Origin: Mesorhizobium sangaii
GTDB lineage: Bacteria; Pseudomonadota; Alphaproteobacteria; Rhizobiales; Rhizobiaceae
Assembly (NCBI RefSeq): GCF_014207355.1
Contig: NZ_JACHEF010000014.1
Location: 1-44,709, forward strand
Reading direction: 5' to 3'
DNA: 44,709 bases
The translations under genes and the position numbers were made by a program. How positions within the stretch are numbered: the stretch's first letter is position 1; every line of letters begins with the position of its first letter. Positions 9,027 through 17,130 of the stretch are shown here, in pieces. Below the pieces are notes generated by a model. The model worked only from the letters and a program-made list of their open reading frames with translations. It did no database searches and was not told the DNA's origin.

Positions 9027-9383
9027 TTAAGCGCCCGGCAGCGTACCCTTCGCTGACATCTGGATGACATCGAGCAGGATGGCCAGCCCGACGCCGCACG
9101 CGGTCAGGATGAGGCCCGCCATGAAGATGCGGTTGGCGCGTTCGTAGATAGGTCGGCGCAGCGAACTCATGTCGAGCAGCTTGGACAGGGCCCGCATCTG
9201 CAACGCGATGCCGACCAGAATCGGCACAACGGCGAACAGGTCGTAGAGCCGCCATGGCACGGGGTTTGCCGCCCAATGCGTGACGAAGCCGAGCGAAAAA
9301 GCAAGCAGGATGCCCACCACGGTGATTGTGCCGTTGCGGAAAATCGTCTCGATCAGCTCTTCCTTCGGATCGTGCTCGTCCAA
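9027..9383 (-). CDS. Small multi-pass membrane protein, unknown function
   Basis: A 118-residue protein with three hydrophobic segments (TITVVGILLAFSLGFVTHW; YDLFAVVPILVGIALQM; IFMAGLILTACGVGLAILL). The preferred start is TTG 9383, because GGGAGGGGAGGGA lies 3 bases upstream; an in-frame ATG further upstream (9422) lacks a comparable site. I do not recognise the family. It is isolated on the minus strand, with no operon partner visible. Confidence 0.55.
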   Translation of the reverse strand: MDEHDPKEELIETIFRNGTITVVGILLAFSLGFVTHWAANPVPWRLYDLFAVVPILVGIALQMRALSKLLDMSSLRRPIYERANRIFMAGLILTACGVGLAILLDVIQMSAKGTLPGA

Positions 9384-9830
9384 GCGTCCCTCCCCTCCCT
9401 CAGCCGTAAGAGGGCTTTGCACAGTGTGAGACTAAGCTCTCGGGAAAGCCTGTACATCGCCACCAATTAGTCAAGAGAGCTTCTGGCAAAGCGAACAGGT
9501 AGCTGTGCAGGGAATTAGCGGAACTGGGCGGTGAAACGCCGTTGACTTTGGCACAGACTGAAACCGGCGACCGAGGCCTTGTGCCCTATCGCCTCATATG
9601 GGGCGCTCCTCGTTGTAGTATCTCCGACAATCCTCCAACTTTTCGAACTCTTTTGGCCTGACTTGCGCCAGTTACCAGCATGATGCCATCGCAACGAGCT
9701 GGGGACGGAAGCATTGCCTGCACTTTGGGATCATGCCAGGCATTGCCTTCTCAAAGAGGTCGCGATCGTCTCCTACCAGTAATGGTCCCAATCATTCTTG
9801 ATTGCGACTTTCCGTAGTCAGCTCCGGCCA
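9384..9830 (-). pseudogene. IS3 orfB tail remnant in an otherwise empty interval
   Basis: On the minus strand around 9590-9665 the frame KEFEKLEDCRRYYNEERP resembles the C-terminus of IS3-family OrfB (…DYNEVRPH), followed in a shifted frame by YEAIG. The rest of the interval carries nothing I can assign. Very short, so the confidence is low. Confidence 0.3.
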
Positions 9831-10886
9831 TTATTTCCCTAAGATCTGCGATGCAGGTCGAGGCGTTGTCGCCGTTTCGGCGGGTAAGATAGGCAAGACG
9901 ACATCGGGTACCTTTCCGGTCAGCGAGTTAAGGAAGGCAACGAGCAGGTCGACTTCTTCGACCTTCAATTCTTCGCCGAGCTGGGTAGTCCCCATGATGG
10001 CCACGGCCTGTTTCAGATCCCAAACCTTGCCCGAATGAAAGTATGGCGCGGTGAGTGCCACGTTGCGCAGCGGCGCCACGCGGAAAACATAGCTATCGTC
10101 GGCTGAATTGGTGACGGCAAAGCGGCCCTTGTCTTTTTCCGGCCGTACCTCGGCGCTGGGCTTTTCAATAAGCCCGAATGCGTAATAGGCCTCCCCGCCA
10201 ACGTTGATGCCGGCATGGCAGGACGAGCACCCTTTCTCCATGAAAAGCGCCAGGCCCTGTTTCTGTTCGGAAGTCATGGCGGCGTCATCGCCATTGAGGA
10301 AAGCATCGAAGGGGGCCGGCGTTACCAGTGTCGCCTCAAAGGCTTCAACTGCCTTGGCTAAGTTGTCGAAGGTGACGCGATCGGCCTCACCTGGGAAAGC
10401 TGCATTGAACCAATCGACATATTGCGGCATCGACTTGACCGTCGCGATGACTTGACCCGGTGTGTTGGCCATTTCGACACCGGCTTGGACCGGTCCCTTG
10501 GCCTGAGCCTTCAGGTCTTCGGCGCGACCATCCCAGAACTGAGCGATGTTGAAGACAGCGTTCAGCACCGTCGGCGCGTTGCGCGCTCCCTTTTGCCAAC
10601 CATGGCCGATCGAGGTTTCAAGATTGTCGTCGCCCCCGGTGGCCAAGTTGTGGCACGAGTTGCACGACAAAACGCCTGACGCCGAGACGCGCGGATCGAA
10701 GAACAGTGCCTTGCCGAGGGCGATCTTTTCCGGTGTGATCGGGTTGTTGGCGACTGCCGGCGTGGTGGATGGCAAAGCCTTGAAAGTGCCCAATGCCGTT
10801 TCTCTGAGGTCGGCGGGGATCGGTTCGGCAGCAAAAGCGGTGGCGGTCGGCAAGGCGACAGCCACCGCAGTGAATAACATTTTCAT
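9831..10886 (-). CDS. Di-haem cytochrome c peroxidase
   Basis: A periplasmic enzyme that reduces hydrogen peroxide with electrons from cytochrome c (CcpA/MauG superfamily). The preferred start ATG 10886 (MKMLF) has GGAG 7 bases upstream and gives 351 residues with a signal peptide ending near AFAAEP. Two haem-binding motifs are visible, CNSCH in the N-terminal domain and CSSCH in the C-terminal domain, plus the conserved APYFHSGKVWDLKQAV segment. The gene stands alone and looks intact. In rhizobia such enzymes help under low-oxygen respiration; regulation is not evident here (no clear FNR/FixK box). Confidence 0.9.
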   Translation of the reverse strand: MKMLFTAVAVALPTATAFAAEPIPADLRETALGTFKALPSTTPAVANNPITPEKIALGKALFFDPRVSASGVLSCNSCHNLATGGDDNLETSIGHGWQKGARNAPTVLNAVFNIAQFWDGRAEDLKAQAKGPVQAGVEMANTPGQVIATVKSMPQYVDWFNAAFPGEADRVTFDNLAKAVEAFEATLVTPAPFDAFLNGDDAAMTSEQKQGLALFMEKGCSSCHAGINVGGEAYYAFGLIEKPSAEVRPEKDKGRFAVTNSADDSYVFRVAPLRNVALTAPYFHSGKVWDLKQAVAIMGTTQLGEELKVEEVDLLVAFLNSLTGKVPDVVLPILPAETATTPRPASQILGK

Positions 10887-11473
10887 AAAGGATCTCCGAG
10901 CGTTGTGCACCGAAGCCATTGTGGGATATGCGCTTCGTGGACGCCCTGCGCTAGATCAACGGCGGGAGAGGCCCGGGCCTGACGGCCAGACTTTATCGGG
11001 CTTGTGATCGAATGGCGGAAACCGCCACCCAGGCTGTGACCAACGCACCGATTGTGGATCCCAACACGGGGCCGGCGCCATCGCAATTTGCTCGCGCTGA
11101 CGGCCGGGTTGACTCCTTGGGGGTGGCGACGACCACCATGACAATGTCAAAGCGGAAAGGCATCGCGGAGACTTTGAGGGTCGAAGCCATGTATCCGATG
11201 ACGTACGAAGCCTTCAGCGGCGCGAAATAGCTTCGGCTTTTTCATTTTGCAGAATTCAAACGGAGGCGATCGAGACTCAAAGCCAACTCCGACCAAGTTA
11301 CGGGACAGCCAACACCGAGCGGATCAACGTGCATGACGGTGGGATGCGGCGCTATAGACCGCGATGCTGGGTGAACATCGCAATAATCCTGTGGAGACAA
11401 TTGTTGCGTTCAGCGGCAACCCCCACTATGAAGCGACGCTTCGCCGATATGTTCCAGCCGCCCGGAGATTTTC
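10887..11473. other. Intergenic region between ccp and mucR
   Basis: No convincing gene. Short frames on both strands at 10956-11230 show no recognisable family. The interval holds the divergent upstream regions of the peroxidase gene and mucR. Confidence 0.35.
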
Positions 11474-11938
11474 ATGACAGAAGAAGCCGACAAAAACATC
11501 GACAGCCTCATCGAGCTCACCGCCGATGTCGTCTCAGCCTATGTCTCCAACAATCCGGTTCCGGTGGGGGACCTCCCTGCTCTGATCGGCCAAGTGCATG
11601 CGGCTCTGAAAGGCACGGCTGGAAGCGTCCCCGCAGAAGAGCCACTTGTCGTCAAGCCTGCAGTCCCGATCAAGAAGTCGGTGACACCGGACTACATCAT
11701 CTCCCTTGAGGACGGGAAGAAATTCAAATCGCTAAAGCGCCATTTGTCGACCCACTACGGGCTGACGCCGGACGAATATCGCGCGAAATGGGGCCTGCCG
11801 GCGGATTATCCCATGGTCGCCCCGAACTACGCCGCAGCGCGCTCGGCATTGGCCAAGACGATGGGGCTCGGCCGCAAACCGAAGGAGCCGGAAACGCCGG
11901 CGCCGGCGAAGCGGACCCGCAACAAGGTCGCGGCTTGA
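11474..11938 (+). CDS. mucR: MucR/Ros-family transcriptional regulator without zinc ligands
   Basis: A 154-residue Ros/MucR regulator that in rhizobia controls exopolysaccharide, motility and symbiosis genes by binding AT-rich DNA. The conserved block DYIISLEDGKKFKSLKRHL, then STHYGLTPDEYRAKWGL, is the prokaryotic zinc-finger region, but the two cysteines of the usual CLxCGKKFKSLKRHL are replaced by S and D. M. loti Ros homologues (the Ml proteins) are known to fold without metal, so the protein may still work. The N-terminal region carries the oligomerisation helices; the C-terminus is basic. ATG 11474 has GGAG 7 bases upstream. A hairpin terminator follows. Confidence 0.9.
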   Translation: MTEEADKNIDSLIELTADVVSAYVSNNPVPVGDLPALIGQVHAALKGTAGSVPAEEPLVVKPAVPIKKSVTPDYIISLEDGKKFKSLKRHLSTHYGLTPDEYRAKWGLPADYPMVAPNYAAARSALAKTMGLGRKPKEPETPAPAKRTRNKVAA

Positions 11939-12002
11939 TCTCGGCAACCGAGTTCGTTTTGGAGTGCGCTGCTGCCATTGGCGTGATCTGCGCGGAATAT
12001 GA

Positions 12003-12031
12003 AAGGCGGGGAGCAACCCCGCCTTGTCTTT
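12003..12031 (+). terminator. Intrinsic terminator after mucR
   Basis: A perfect 9-bp stem, AAGGCGGGG / CCCCGCCTT, with a 5-base loop, followed by GTCTTTG. It lies 65 bases past the mucR stop, between mucR and the convergent cspA. Confidence 0.7.
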
Positions 12032-12179
12032 GCAGACAGCCTGGTCTCAGGAATTCGCGACGGCTTGCAGCAGTCTGCCGACCGATTCTCCGGTCAAGCC
12101 ATGTTCTCGCCCACACTTGTCGAGCGGGTCAGCCCACCCTGCCGCGTGCTTCCGGCTCTTGCGGGACGCAGCCGAAAAA

Positions 12180-12392
12180 TCAGCCAGCTTTGCTGAGGTT
12201 GCCAGCGGATGACTTGCCAGTGCGACGGTCCTGTTCGATCTCATAGTTGATCGTCTGACCGTCATTGAGGGTCGAAAGGCCCGCGCGTTCGACAGCGGAA
12301 ATGTGGACGAAAACATCCTGACCGCCATTGTCGGGCTGGATAAATCCAAATCCCTTGCTGCTGTTAAACCACTTCACTGTTCCGGTCGCCAT
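12180..12392 (-). CDS. cspA: Cold shock protein CspA
   Basis: A 70-residue single OB-fold RNA/DNA chaperone. It opens with MATGTVKWFNSSKGFGFIQP (RNP1) and contains DVFVHISAVERAG (RNP2), both intact. It prevents RNA secondary structure in the cytoplasm. It is convergent with mucR and separate from other genes. The AUG at 12392 is preferred because every family member starts at this MATGTVKWF position; an upstream in-frame start exists. Confidence 0.93.
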   Translation of the reverse strand: MATGTVKWFNSSKGFGFIQPDNGGQDVFVHISAVERAGLSTLNDGQTINYEIEQDRRTGKSSAGNLSKAG

Positions 12393-12596
12393 ATGCGTAT
12401 TCCTTTGTAACAATTGCAACGTGGGCCATTTGCCCAGTCCGATTCATAGCTGAGACTGGCAAAGCAAAAACGAAAAAATTGCAGGACGCGGCGCGGCTCG
12501 ATCTGCTGATGGTGGCTCGTGCCACTGGGTCAATGCCGGGTGGTTGACGTCGGCACCTTAGTGCATACCCTGGCGAGGGCTTGAAGGAGTTCGGGA

Positions 12597-12845
12597 TTGG
12601 ATTGTTTCGAAAGGATCGAGGCGTTGATCGATGCGGCCAGCGCGGATGCGATCGATAGGGCGCGCGTTTTGCTGGACCAGTTCGATGATAAGTCACAAAC
12701 AATCGCCCAGGCGATCGACGACTTCCTGCTTGATTTGATGACCCTGGTATTTGTTTTAGAAAACACCCCAGAGATGTTCCATTATCCGGCGCGGCGGTTG
12801 GCACATTTGAAATTGACCAGGGTCAGGCTGTTATTGGCATCATAG
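12597..12845 (+). CDS. Hypothetical small protein
   Basis: An 82-residue reading frame with a TTG start (12597) preceded by AAGGAG about 8 bases upstream. It is rich in alanine, aspartate and leucine and probably helical (FERIEALIDAASADAIDRAR; IAQAIDDFLLDLMTLVF). No family recognised. It could be a chance frame; the good ribosome binding site is its main support. Confidence 0.4.
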   Translation: MDCFERIEALIDAASADAIDRARVLLDQFDDKSQTIAQAIDDFLLDLMTLVFVLENTPEMFHYPARRLAHLKLTRVRLLLAS

Positions 12846-12869
12846 CCTTGAGCTTAGAGCCGGCCCCGG

Positions 12870-13537
12870 TTAGAAGGCTCGATCTGTTCGGCGGCTCACC
12901 CAGCGCGCAAAAACTGCCTGCATCGCTTCTGCAAAATTCCGTCGCCCTTCGGCCAGCGGCGGCTGCAACTGCTCACCTTTCCAGCATTTGCCGCTCCGAT
13001 CGGAAAAGAAAACGGTCAACGCCACACGGACTTCAGTGAATAGCGCACTCGGCATGGCGCCCACGAGAGCACCTCCCGTCGCTGCCTTGTTTTGTTGGTT
13101 TTTCAAAACGGCAATGCGCTCTTTGTCGGCTTGGTGCACGGCCCAGCGTCTAGTCGGGAGGTGTACACACATTGCCTCGCGATCTCGAATAGCTTTGGAC
13201 AACTCTGACAAGCACGCTTCCCAGGTCAGACCCGGCGATGCGACGCTCTAGCCAGGTGCCCTTGAGCCTACTTGACGTCGGCCTGGCAAGCTCCCCTCGC
13301 CTCTCCGCCACCTCAACTGCGAATAGCCTGGCGGCCAGCTCTTTCCACCGGCCACGCTCCTGACCCGCTGCTCGCTCAGCGTTGCCCTGGACTGCCTGTC
13401 GAGGAAAGCGTTCCGAATCGTTTTCGTTCCTCAGTGCCGCCGCCAATTCGAGAAGCTTCCTATCCTCCGCCGCGGCAGCGCGCTCAATCGTTTTCCGCAC
13501 GAGCAAGATATTGTCGCAAACGCTTCGCGTTCGGGGG
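12870..13537 (-). other. Possible frameshifted minus-strand gene, unidentified
   Basis: Two overlapping minus-strand frames (13150-13554 and 12870-13211) together read as one basic, helical protein rich in Arg, Glu and Ala, broken near 13200. I do not recognise it. Its 5' end overlaps the NifA sites at 13538-13570, so it may be either a divergent decayed gene or noise. Confidence 0.25.
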
Positions 13538-13629
13538 TGTCCGATGTCCGACAATGTCGAATACGCAACATAGCAGAGTCCGATTAATCACACTGCCGAA
13601 AGGCTTTTCTAGTTTGGCATGGCACTTGC
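13538..13629 (+). promoter_or_regulatory. NifA-type tandem UAS plus sigma-54 promoter (cassette A)
   Basis: Two perfect TGT-N10-ACA sites, the NifA upstream activator consensus, lie at 13538-13553 (TGTCCGATGTCCGACA) and 13555-13570 (TGTCGAATACGCAACA). The -24/-12 element TTGGCATGGCACTTGC follows, with GG at 13616-13617 and GC at 13628-13629, exactly 10 bases apart. The arrangement recurs at 25023 and, inverted, at 22284. It should drive the downstream peptidase pair. Confidence 0.75.
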
Positions 13630-13847
13630 GCTGTCATCCGCAAACGCCTCACGGACCAAGGAGAAGCCGTCCCATGATCACGTCATCGAAAAATACTGCG
13701 AGGGGTTTCCCGGATGCATCCAAAGACGAGGCTCGAGCAAGGCCTGGCAACACGAAGACGGTTGCTTATCAGGCTCGGCGCTGCGCGACGATCCACCTTC
13801 TCGCGCAAGAGGAGACGGGGGCGCAGAGCCTTCAAAATGAGGAACAA

Positions 13848-15251
13848 ATGACTTTGCCTCGACCCCTGCCGAGGCCACCACAACCGGAGCCATCCACCAA
13901 ACCTCCGTCTCGGTGGCTGAGGGCATTAATTGCGACCGCCTTGGTCTTCGCGACGACCGCTCCGGTTCTGGCCGCCAACGACGACCGCATGGTGAGAAAT
14001 TTCCTGCTCGACAACGGCATGGAGGTGGTCGTCATCCCCGATCACCGCGCGCCGATCGTCACCCATATGGTGTGGTACAAGGTCGGCAGCGCCGATGAGC
14101 CGCCGGGCAAATCCGGCATCGCGCATTTCTTCGAGCATTTGATGTTCAAGGCCACGGCAAATCACGGTGCCGGCGAGCTGAACCGCGCGGTGTCCGAGAT
14201 CGGCGGCTCGCACAACGCCTTCACCTCTTACGACTATACCGCCTTCTATGAGACGGTGGCGCCTTCCGCGTTGGAGCAGATGATGGGCTTCGAGGCCGAC
14301 CGTATGCGCAACCTCAGCCTCACCGACGACGATATCAAGACCGAGCGCGACGTCATCCTGGAGGAGCGCCGCTCGCGCATCGACAACGATCCGCGGGCGG
14401 TGCTGGACGAGGCGGTCGACGCCACGCTCTGGCAGAACCAGCCCTACCGAATACCTGTCATCGGCTGGATGCAGGAGATGGAGAAGCTGAACCGCACCGA
14501 CGCCGTCGCCTTCTACAACAAATATTATAACCCCAACAACGCCGTGCTGGTGGTGGCCGGGGACGTCGCGCCGGAGACGGTAAAGGCGCTGGCCGAGAAG
14601 ACCTATGGGAAGCTACCGCGTGGACCCGAGCTGCTGCCGCGAGTCCGGCCGGTCGAGCCGGAGCAGAACACCAGGCGCACGGTGACGCTGACCGACGCGC
14701 GCGTGTCGGTGCCGAACTTTTCGACGCATTGGGTTGTGCCGTCCTATCGCACCGCTGAGCGCGGCGAGGCCGAGGCGCTCGACCTCCTGGCCGAAATCCT
14801 CGGCGGCGGCAGCCGCAGCCGGCTCTACCAGCAGCTCGTGGTCAAGCTGGGCATCGCCGCCGAGGCTGGCGCCTGGTTTCAGGGCACCATGCTCGACGCC
14901 ACCAATTTCACCGTCTACGGCGCGCCGCGCGGCGACGCCAAGCTCGCCGACCTTGAGGCTGCGGTCGATGCCGAGGTGGCCCGCATCGCCAAGGACGGCG
15001 TCACCAATGACGAACTGGACAAGGCTAAGGACCGCCATGTCCGATCGGTAATCTTCGCCCGCGACAACCAGGACGAACTCGCCAGCATGTATGGCTCCAC
15101 GCTTGCCACCGGCGGCACCGCAAACGACGTCGAGGAATGGCAGGACCGCATCCGCGAGGTCACCCCCGATCATGTCAAAGCGGTTGCCGCCCGCTATCTC
15201 GGGTCCGACCATTCGACCACCGGCTATCTCTTGCCCAAGACGGAGAATTGA
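13848..15251 (+). CDS. M16 zinc peptidase, catalytic subunit
   Basis: A 467-residue secreted M16B peptidase (pitrilysin/processing-peptidase family). ATG 13848 has GAGGAA just upstream and is followed by a signal peptide: basic SRWLR, hydrophobic ALIATALVFATTAPVLA, cleavage near residue 42. The inverted zinc motif HFFEH is at residues 93-97, with the downstream glutamate inside the TERDVILEERRSR segment. ATG 13674, 58 codons upstream and in frame, has its own AAGGAG and sits in the conserved leader of cassette A, so a longer product with a non-secretory N-terminus is possible. The next gene is its inactive partner, 7 bases away. NifA/sigma-54 control is inferred from the upstream sites. Confidence 0.9.
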   Translation: MTLPRPLPRPPQPEPSTKPPSRWLRALIATALVFATTAPVLAANDDRMVRNFLLDNGMEVVVIPDHRAPIVTHMVWYKVGSADEPPGKSGIAHFFEHLMFKATANHGAGELNRAVSEIGGSHNAFTSYDYTAFYETVAPSALEQMMGFEADRMRNLSLTDDDIKTERDVILEERRSRIDNDPRAVLDEAVDATLWQNQPYRIPVIGWMQEMEKLNRTDAVAFYNKYYNPNNAVLVVAGDVAPETVKALAEKTYGKLPRGPELLPRVRPVEPEQNTRRTVTLTDARVSVPNFSTHWVVPSYRTAERGEAEALDLLAEILGGGSRSRLYQQLVVKLGIAAEAGAWFQGTMLDATNFTVYGAPRGDAKLADLEAAVDAEVARIAKDGVTNDELDKAKDRHVRSVIFARDNQDELASMYGSTLATGGTANDVEEWQDRIREVTPDHVKAVAARYLGSDHSTTGYLLPKTEN

Positions 15252-15258
15252 TGTGACG

Positions 15259-16653
15259 ATGAACCAACACCGTGCCGCCTTTGCACAAGCCCTGCCTTTT
15301 CCGCGTTCAGCGGCGCAAGGCAGCGTCGCGCGCCTCGCCACCCCACTGCCCATCGTCCTCCTCGCCATCCTCTTCCTCGTCCTGCCGGCGCTCAGGGCCC
15401 ATGCGGCGATGAATATCCAGGAGGTGAAATCTGAAAAGGGCATCATCGCCTGGCTGGTGGAGGACCATACGGTGCCGATCATCACCATCCGCTTCGCTTT
15501 CGACGGCGGCTCTACCCAGGACCCGGTCGGCAAGGAGGGGCTGGCGAACCTGATGACCGGCCTGTTCGACGAAGGCGCCGGCGGTCTCGACAGCGATGCC
15601 TTCCAGGTGAAGCTTGACGACGCCGGCGCCGAGATGAGCTTCGACGCGGGGCGTGACGGCATCTATGGCTCGATACGCCTGCTTTCCAAGCGCCAGGACG
15701 CCGCTTTCGATCTGGTCAAGCTCGCGGTGAACAGGCCTCGCTTCGACAAGGAGCCGGTCGACCGCATCCGCGCCCAGGTGCTCTCCGGTATCATCGCGAA
15801 TGAGCGCGACCCCGAGGCGATCGCTCAGCGCAAATGGCTGCGCGCGATCTATGGCACCCATCCCTATTCCCGGCCGGACGAAGGGAACATAGTGAGCCTC
15901 GCCGGAATCACGTCGGCCGATCTCGGCGCCTTCCACAAGGCCACTTTCGCTCGCGACGGGCTCCATGTTGCCGTGGTCGGTGACATTGACGCAAAGAGGC
16001 TGAGTGAAAAGCTCGACCAGCTGTTCGGCGATTTGCACGAGAAGCAGACGCTCTCCCCCGTTGCCGATGTCGCCGCGAAACTCGGACAGCAGGTGGAGGT
16101 AAACTACGAGCTTCCGCAGACCTCGCTGCGATTGGCTTTTCCCGGCATCGGGCGCAGCGACCCGGAATTCTATGCCGCGCAGCTGATAAACGATATACTC
16201 GGAGGCTCGCCATTTACCTCACGTCTTTTCCAGGAAGTGCGCGAAAAGCGCGGCCTTGCCTATGGCGTCGGCTCTAATCTGGCCGGTTACGAGCATTCTC
16301 ATGCGCTGCTGGTTACGACGGCGACACGCTCGGACCGCGCCGCCGAGACGCTGAGCATCGTGCGTCAGGTGGTGAAGGATATGGCGGAGAAGGGACCGAC
16401 GAAGGCCGAGCTCGAGGCGAGCAAGAAGCATCTGATCGGCGCCTATGCTATCAACGATCTGGATTCCTCCAGCTCGATTGCAGCCACGCTCGTCGGATTG
16501 CAGCTCGACAATCTCGGCACCGACTACATCCAGCGCCGCTCCGCTCTCATCTATCAGGTGACGCTTGACCAGGCCAAGGCTGCGGCGAAGAAGCTGCTTT
16601 CGGCCGAGCCCGCCATTATGGTCGTTGGCCCGCCGCTGGGGAGCAAAGGATAA
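15259..16653 (+). CDS. M16 peptidase-like protein, non-catalytic partner
   Basis: A 464-residue M16 paralogue with a signal-anchor-like N-terminus (ATPLPIVLLAILFLVLPALRAHA). At the site of HxxEH it reads GLANLMTGLFDEG, so the zinc ligands are missing. The C-terminal domain keeps the conserved FTSRLFQEVREKRGLAYGV segment that helps bind substrate. Pairs of one active and one inactive M16 subunit usually form a heterodimer, and the gene order and 7-base gap support that here. It shares the cassette A promoter. A GC-rich hairpin follows at 16742. The start is ATG 15259; GTG 15253 is possible. Confidence 0.88.
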   Translation: MNQHRAAFAQALPFPRSAAQGSVARLATPLPIVLLAILFLVLPALRAHAAMNIQEVKSEKGIIAWLVEDHTVPIITIRFAFDGGSTQDPVGKEGLANLMTGLFDEGAGGLDSDAFQVKLDDAGAEMSFDAGRDGIYGSIRLLSKRQDAAFDLVKLAVNRPRFDKEPVDRIRAQVLSGIIANERDPEAIAQRKWLRAIYGTHPYSRPDEGNIVSLAGITSADLGAFHKATFARDGLHVAVVGDIDAKRLSEKLDQLFGDLHEKQTLSPVADVAAKLGQQVEVNYELPQTSLRLAFPGIGRSDPEFYAAQLINDILGGSPFTSRLFQEVREKRGLAYGVGSNLAGYEHSHALLVTTATRSDRAAETLSIVRQVVKDMAEKGPTKAELEASKKHLIGAYAINDLDSSSSIAATLVGLQLDNLGTDYIQRRSALIYQVTLDQAKAAAKKLLSAEPAIMVVGPPLGSKG

Positions 16654-16741
16654 GCCAAGGAGCCTAATTGTCTTCCTCGTGCCCTTGAGGCCTTTTCGCG
16701 TGGGGAGCGAAGTCCGGTTCGGTGGCTAGTGAGGTTTTTTA

Positions 16742-16771
16742 AAGGCCCGCGGAGCGGTTTTCGCGGGCCTT
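16742..16771 (+). terminator. Terminator-like hairpin after the peptidase pair
   Basis: Stem AAGGCCCGCG / CGCGGGCCTT (10 bp) with a 10-base loop. It is preceded by a T-run and lacks a clear downstream U-tract, so termination efficiency is uncertain. It separates the peptidase genes from gabD. Confidence 0.5.
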
Positions 16772-17130
16772 GAGAGGCATTTGCCGGTTCAGGCGGTCGA
16801 TCCGCCTAATTGTGGCGCGCTCCTTCTCACCCTAACCTTTCTTCAGGCGGCTAGAGAACGGGGATCGTGGCCCGCAGACTGGGCGTAGGCCGCCAGCATC
16901 CACTGCGTCTGGATGGCCAAGCCGATGTCCATTGTTCATTCGTTCGACTAATGGAACCGCGAGCCATCTTTCGGAGAATTCAAAGTGTTCTCCCTCTCCC
17001 GTTGGGTACGGTGGTCTACCAGCTGCCCGGCCGAGGCCCTAAGGAACCCGGACGTCGCGGAATACATCGCAGCCTGCTACATACACTCGCTGTGTTGAAG
17101 AGGAATCCGGTATTGCCCCTTTGCCTGCCG

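Noticed and set aside
14613..15662. A 349-residue minus-strand open frame opposite the M16 genes
   Set aside because: It is antisense to two clearly real peptidase genes in GC-rich DNA, has no recognisable family, and lacks a convincing start site.
15307..16038. A 243-residue minus-strand open frame
   Set aside because: Antisense shadow of the second M16 gene.
17000..17050. A weak GG-N10-GC element upstream of gabD
   Set aside because: The flanking bases do not match the -24/-12 consensus and no activator site is nearby; likely chance.
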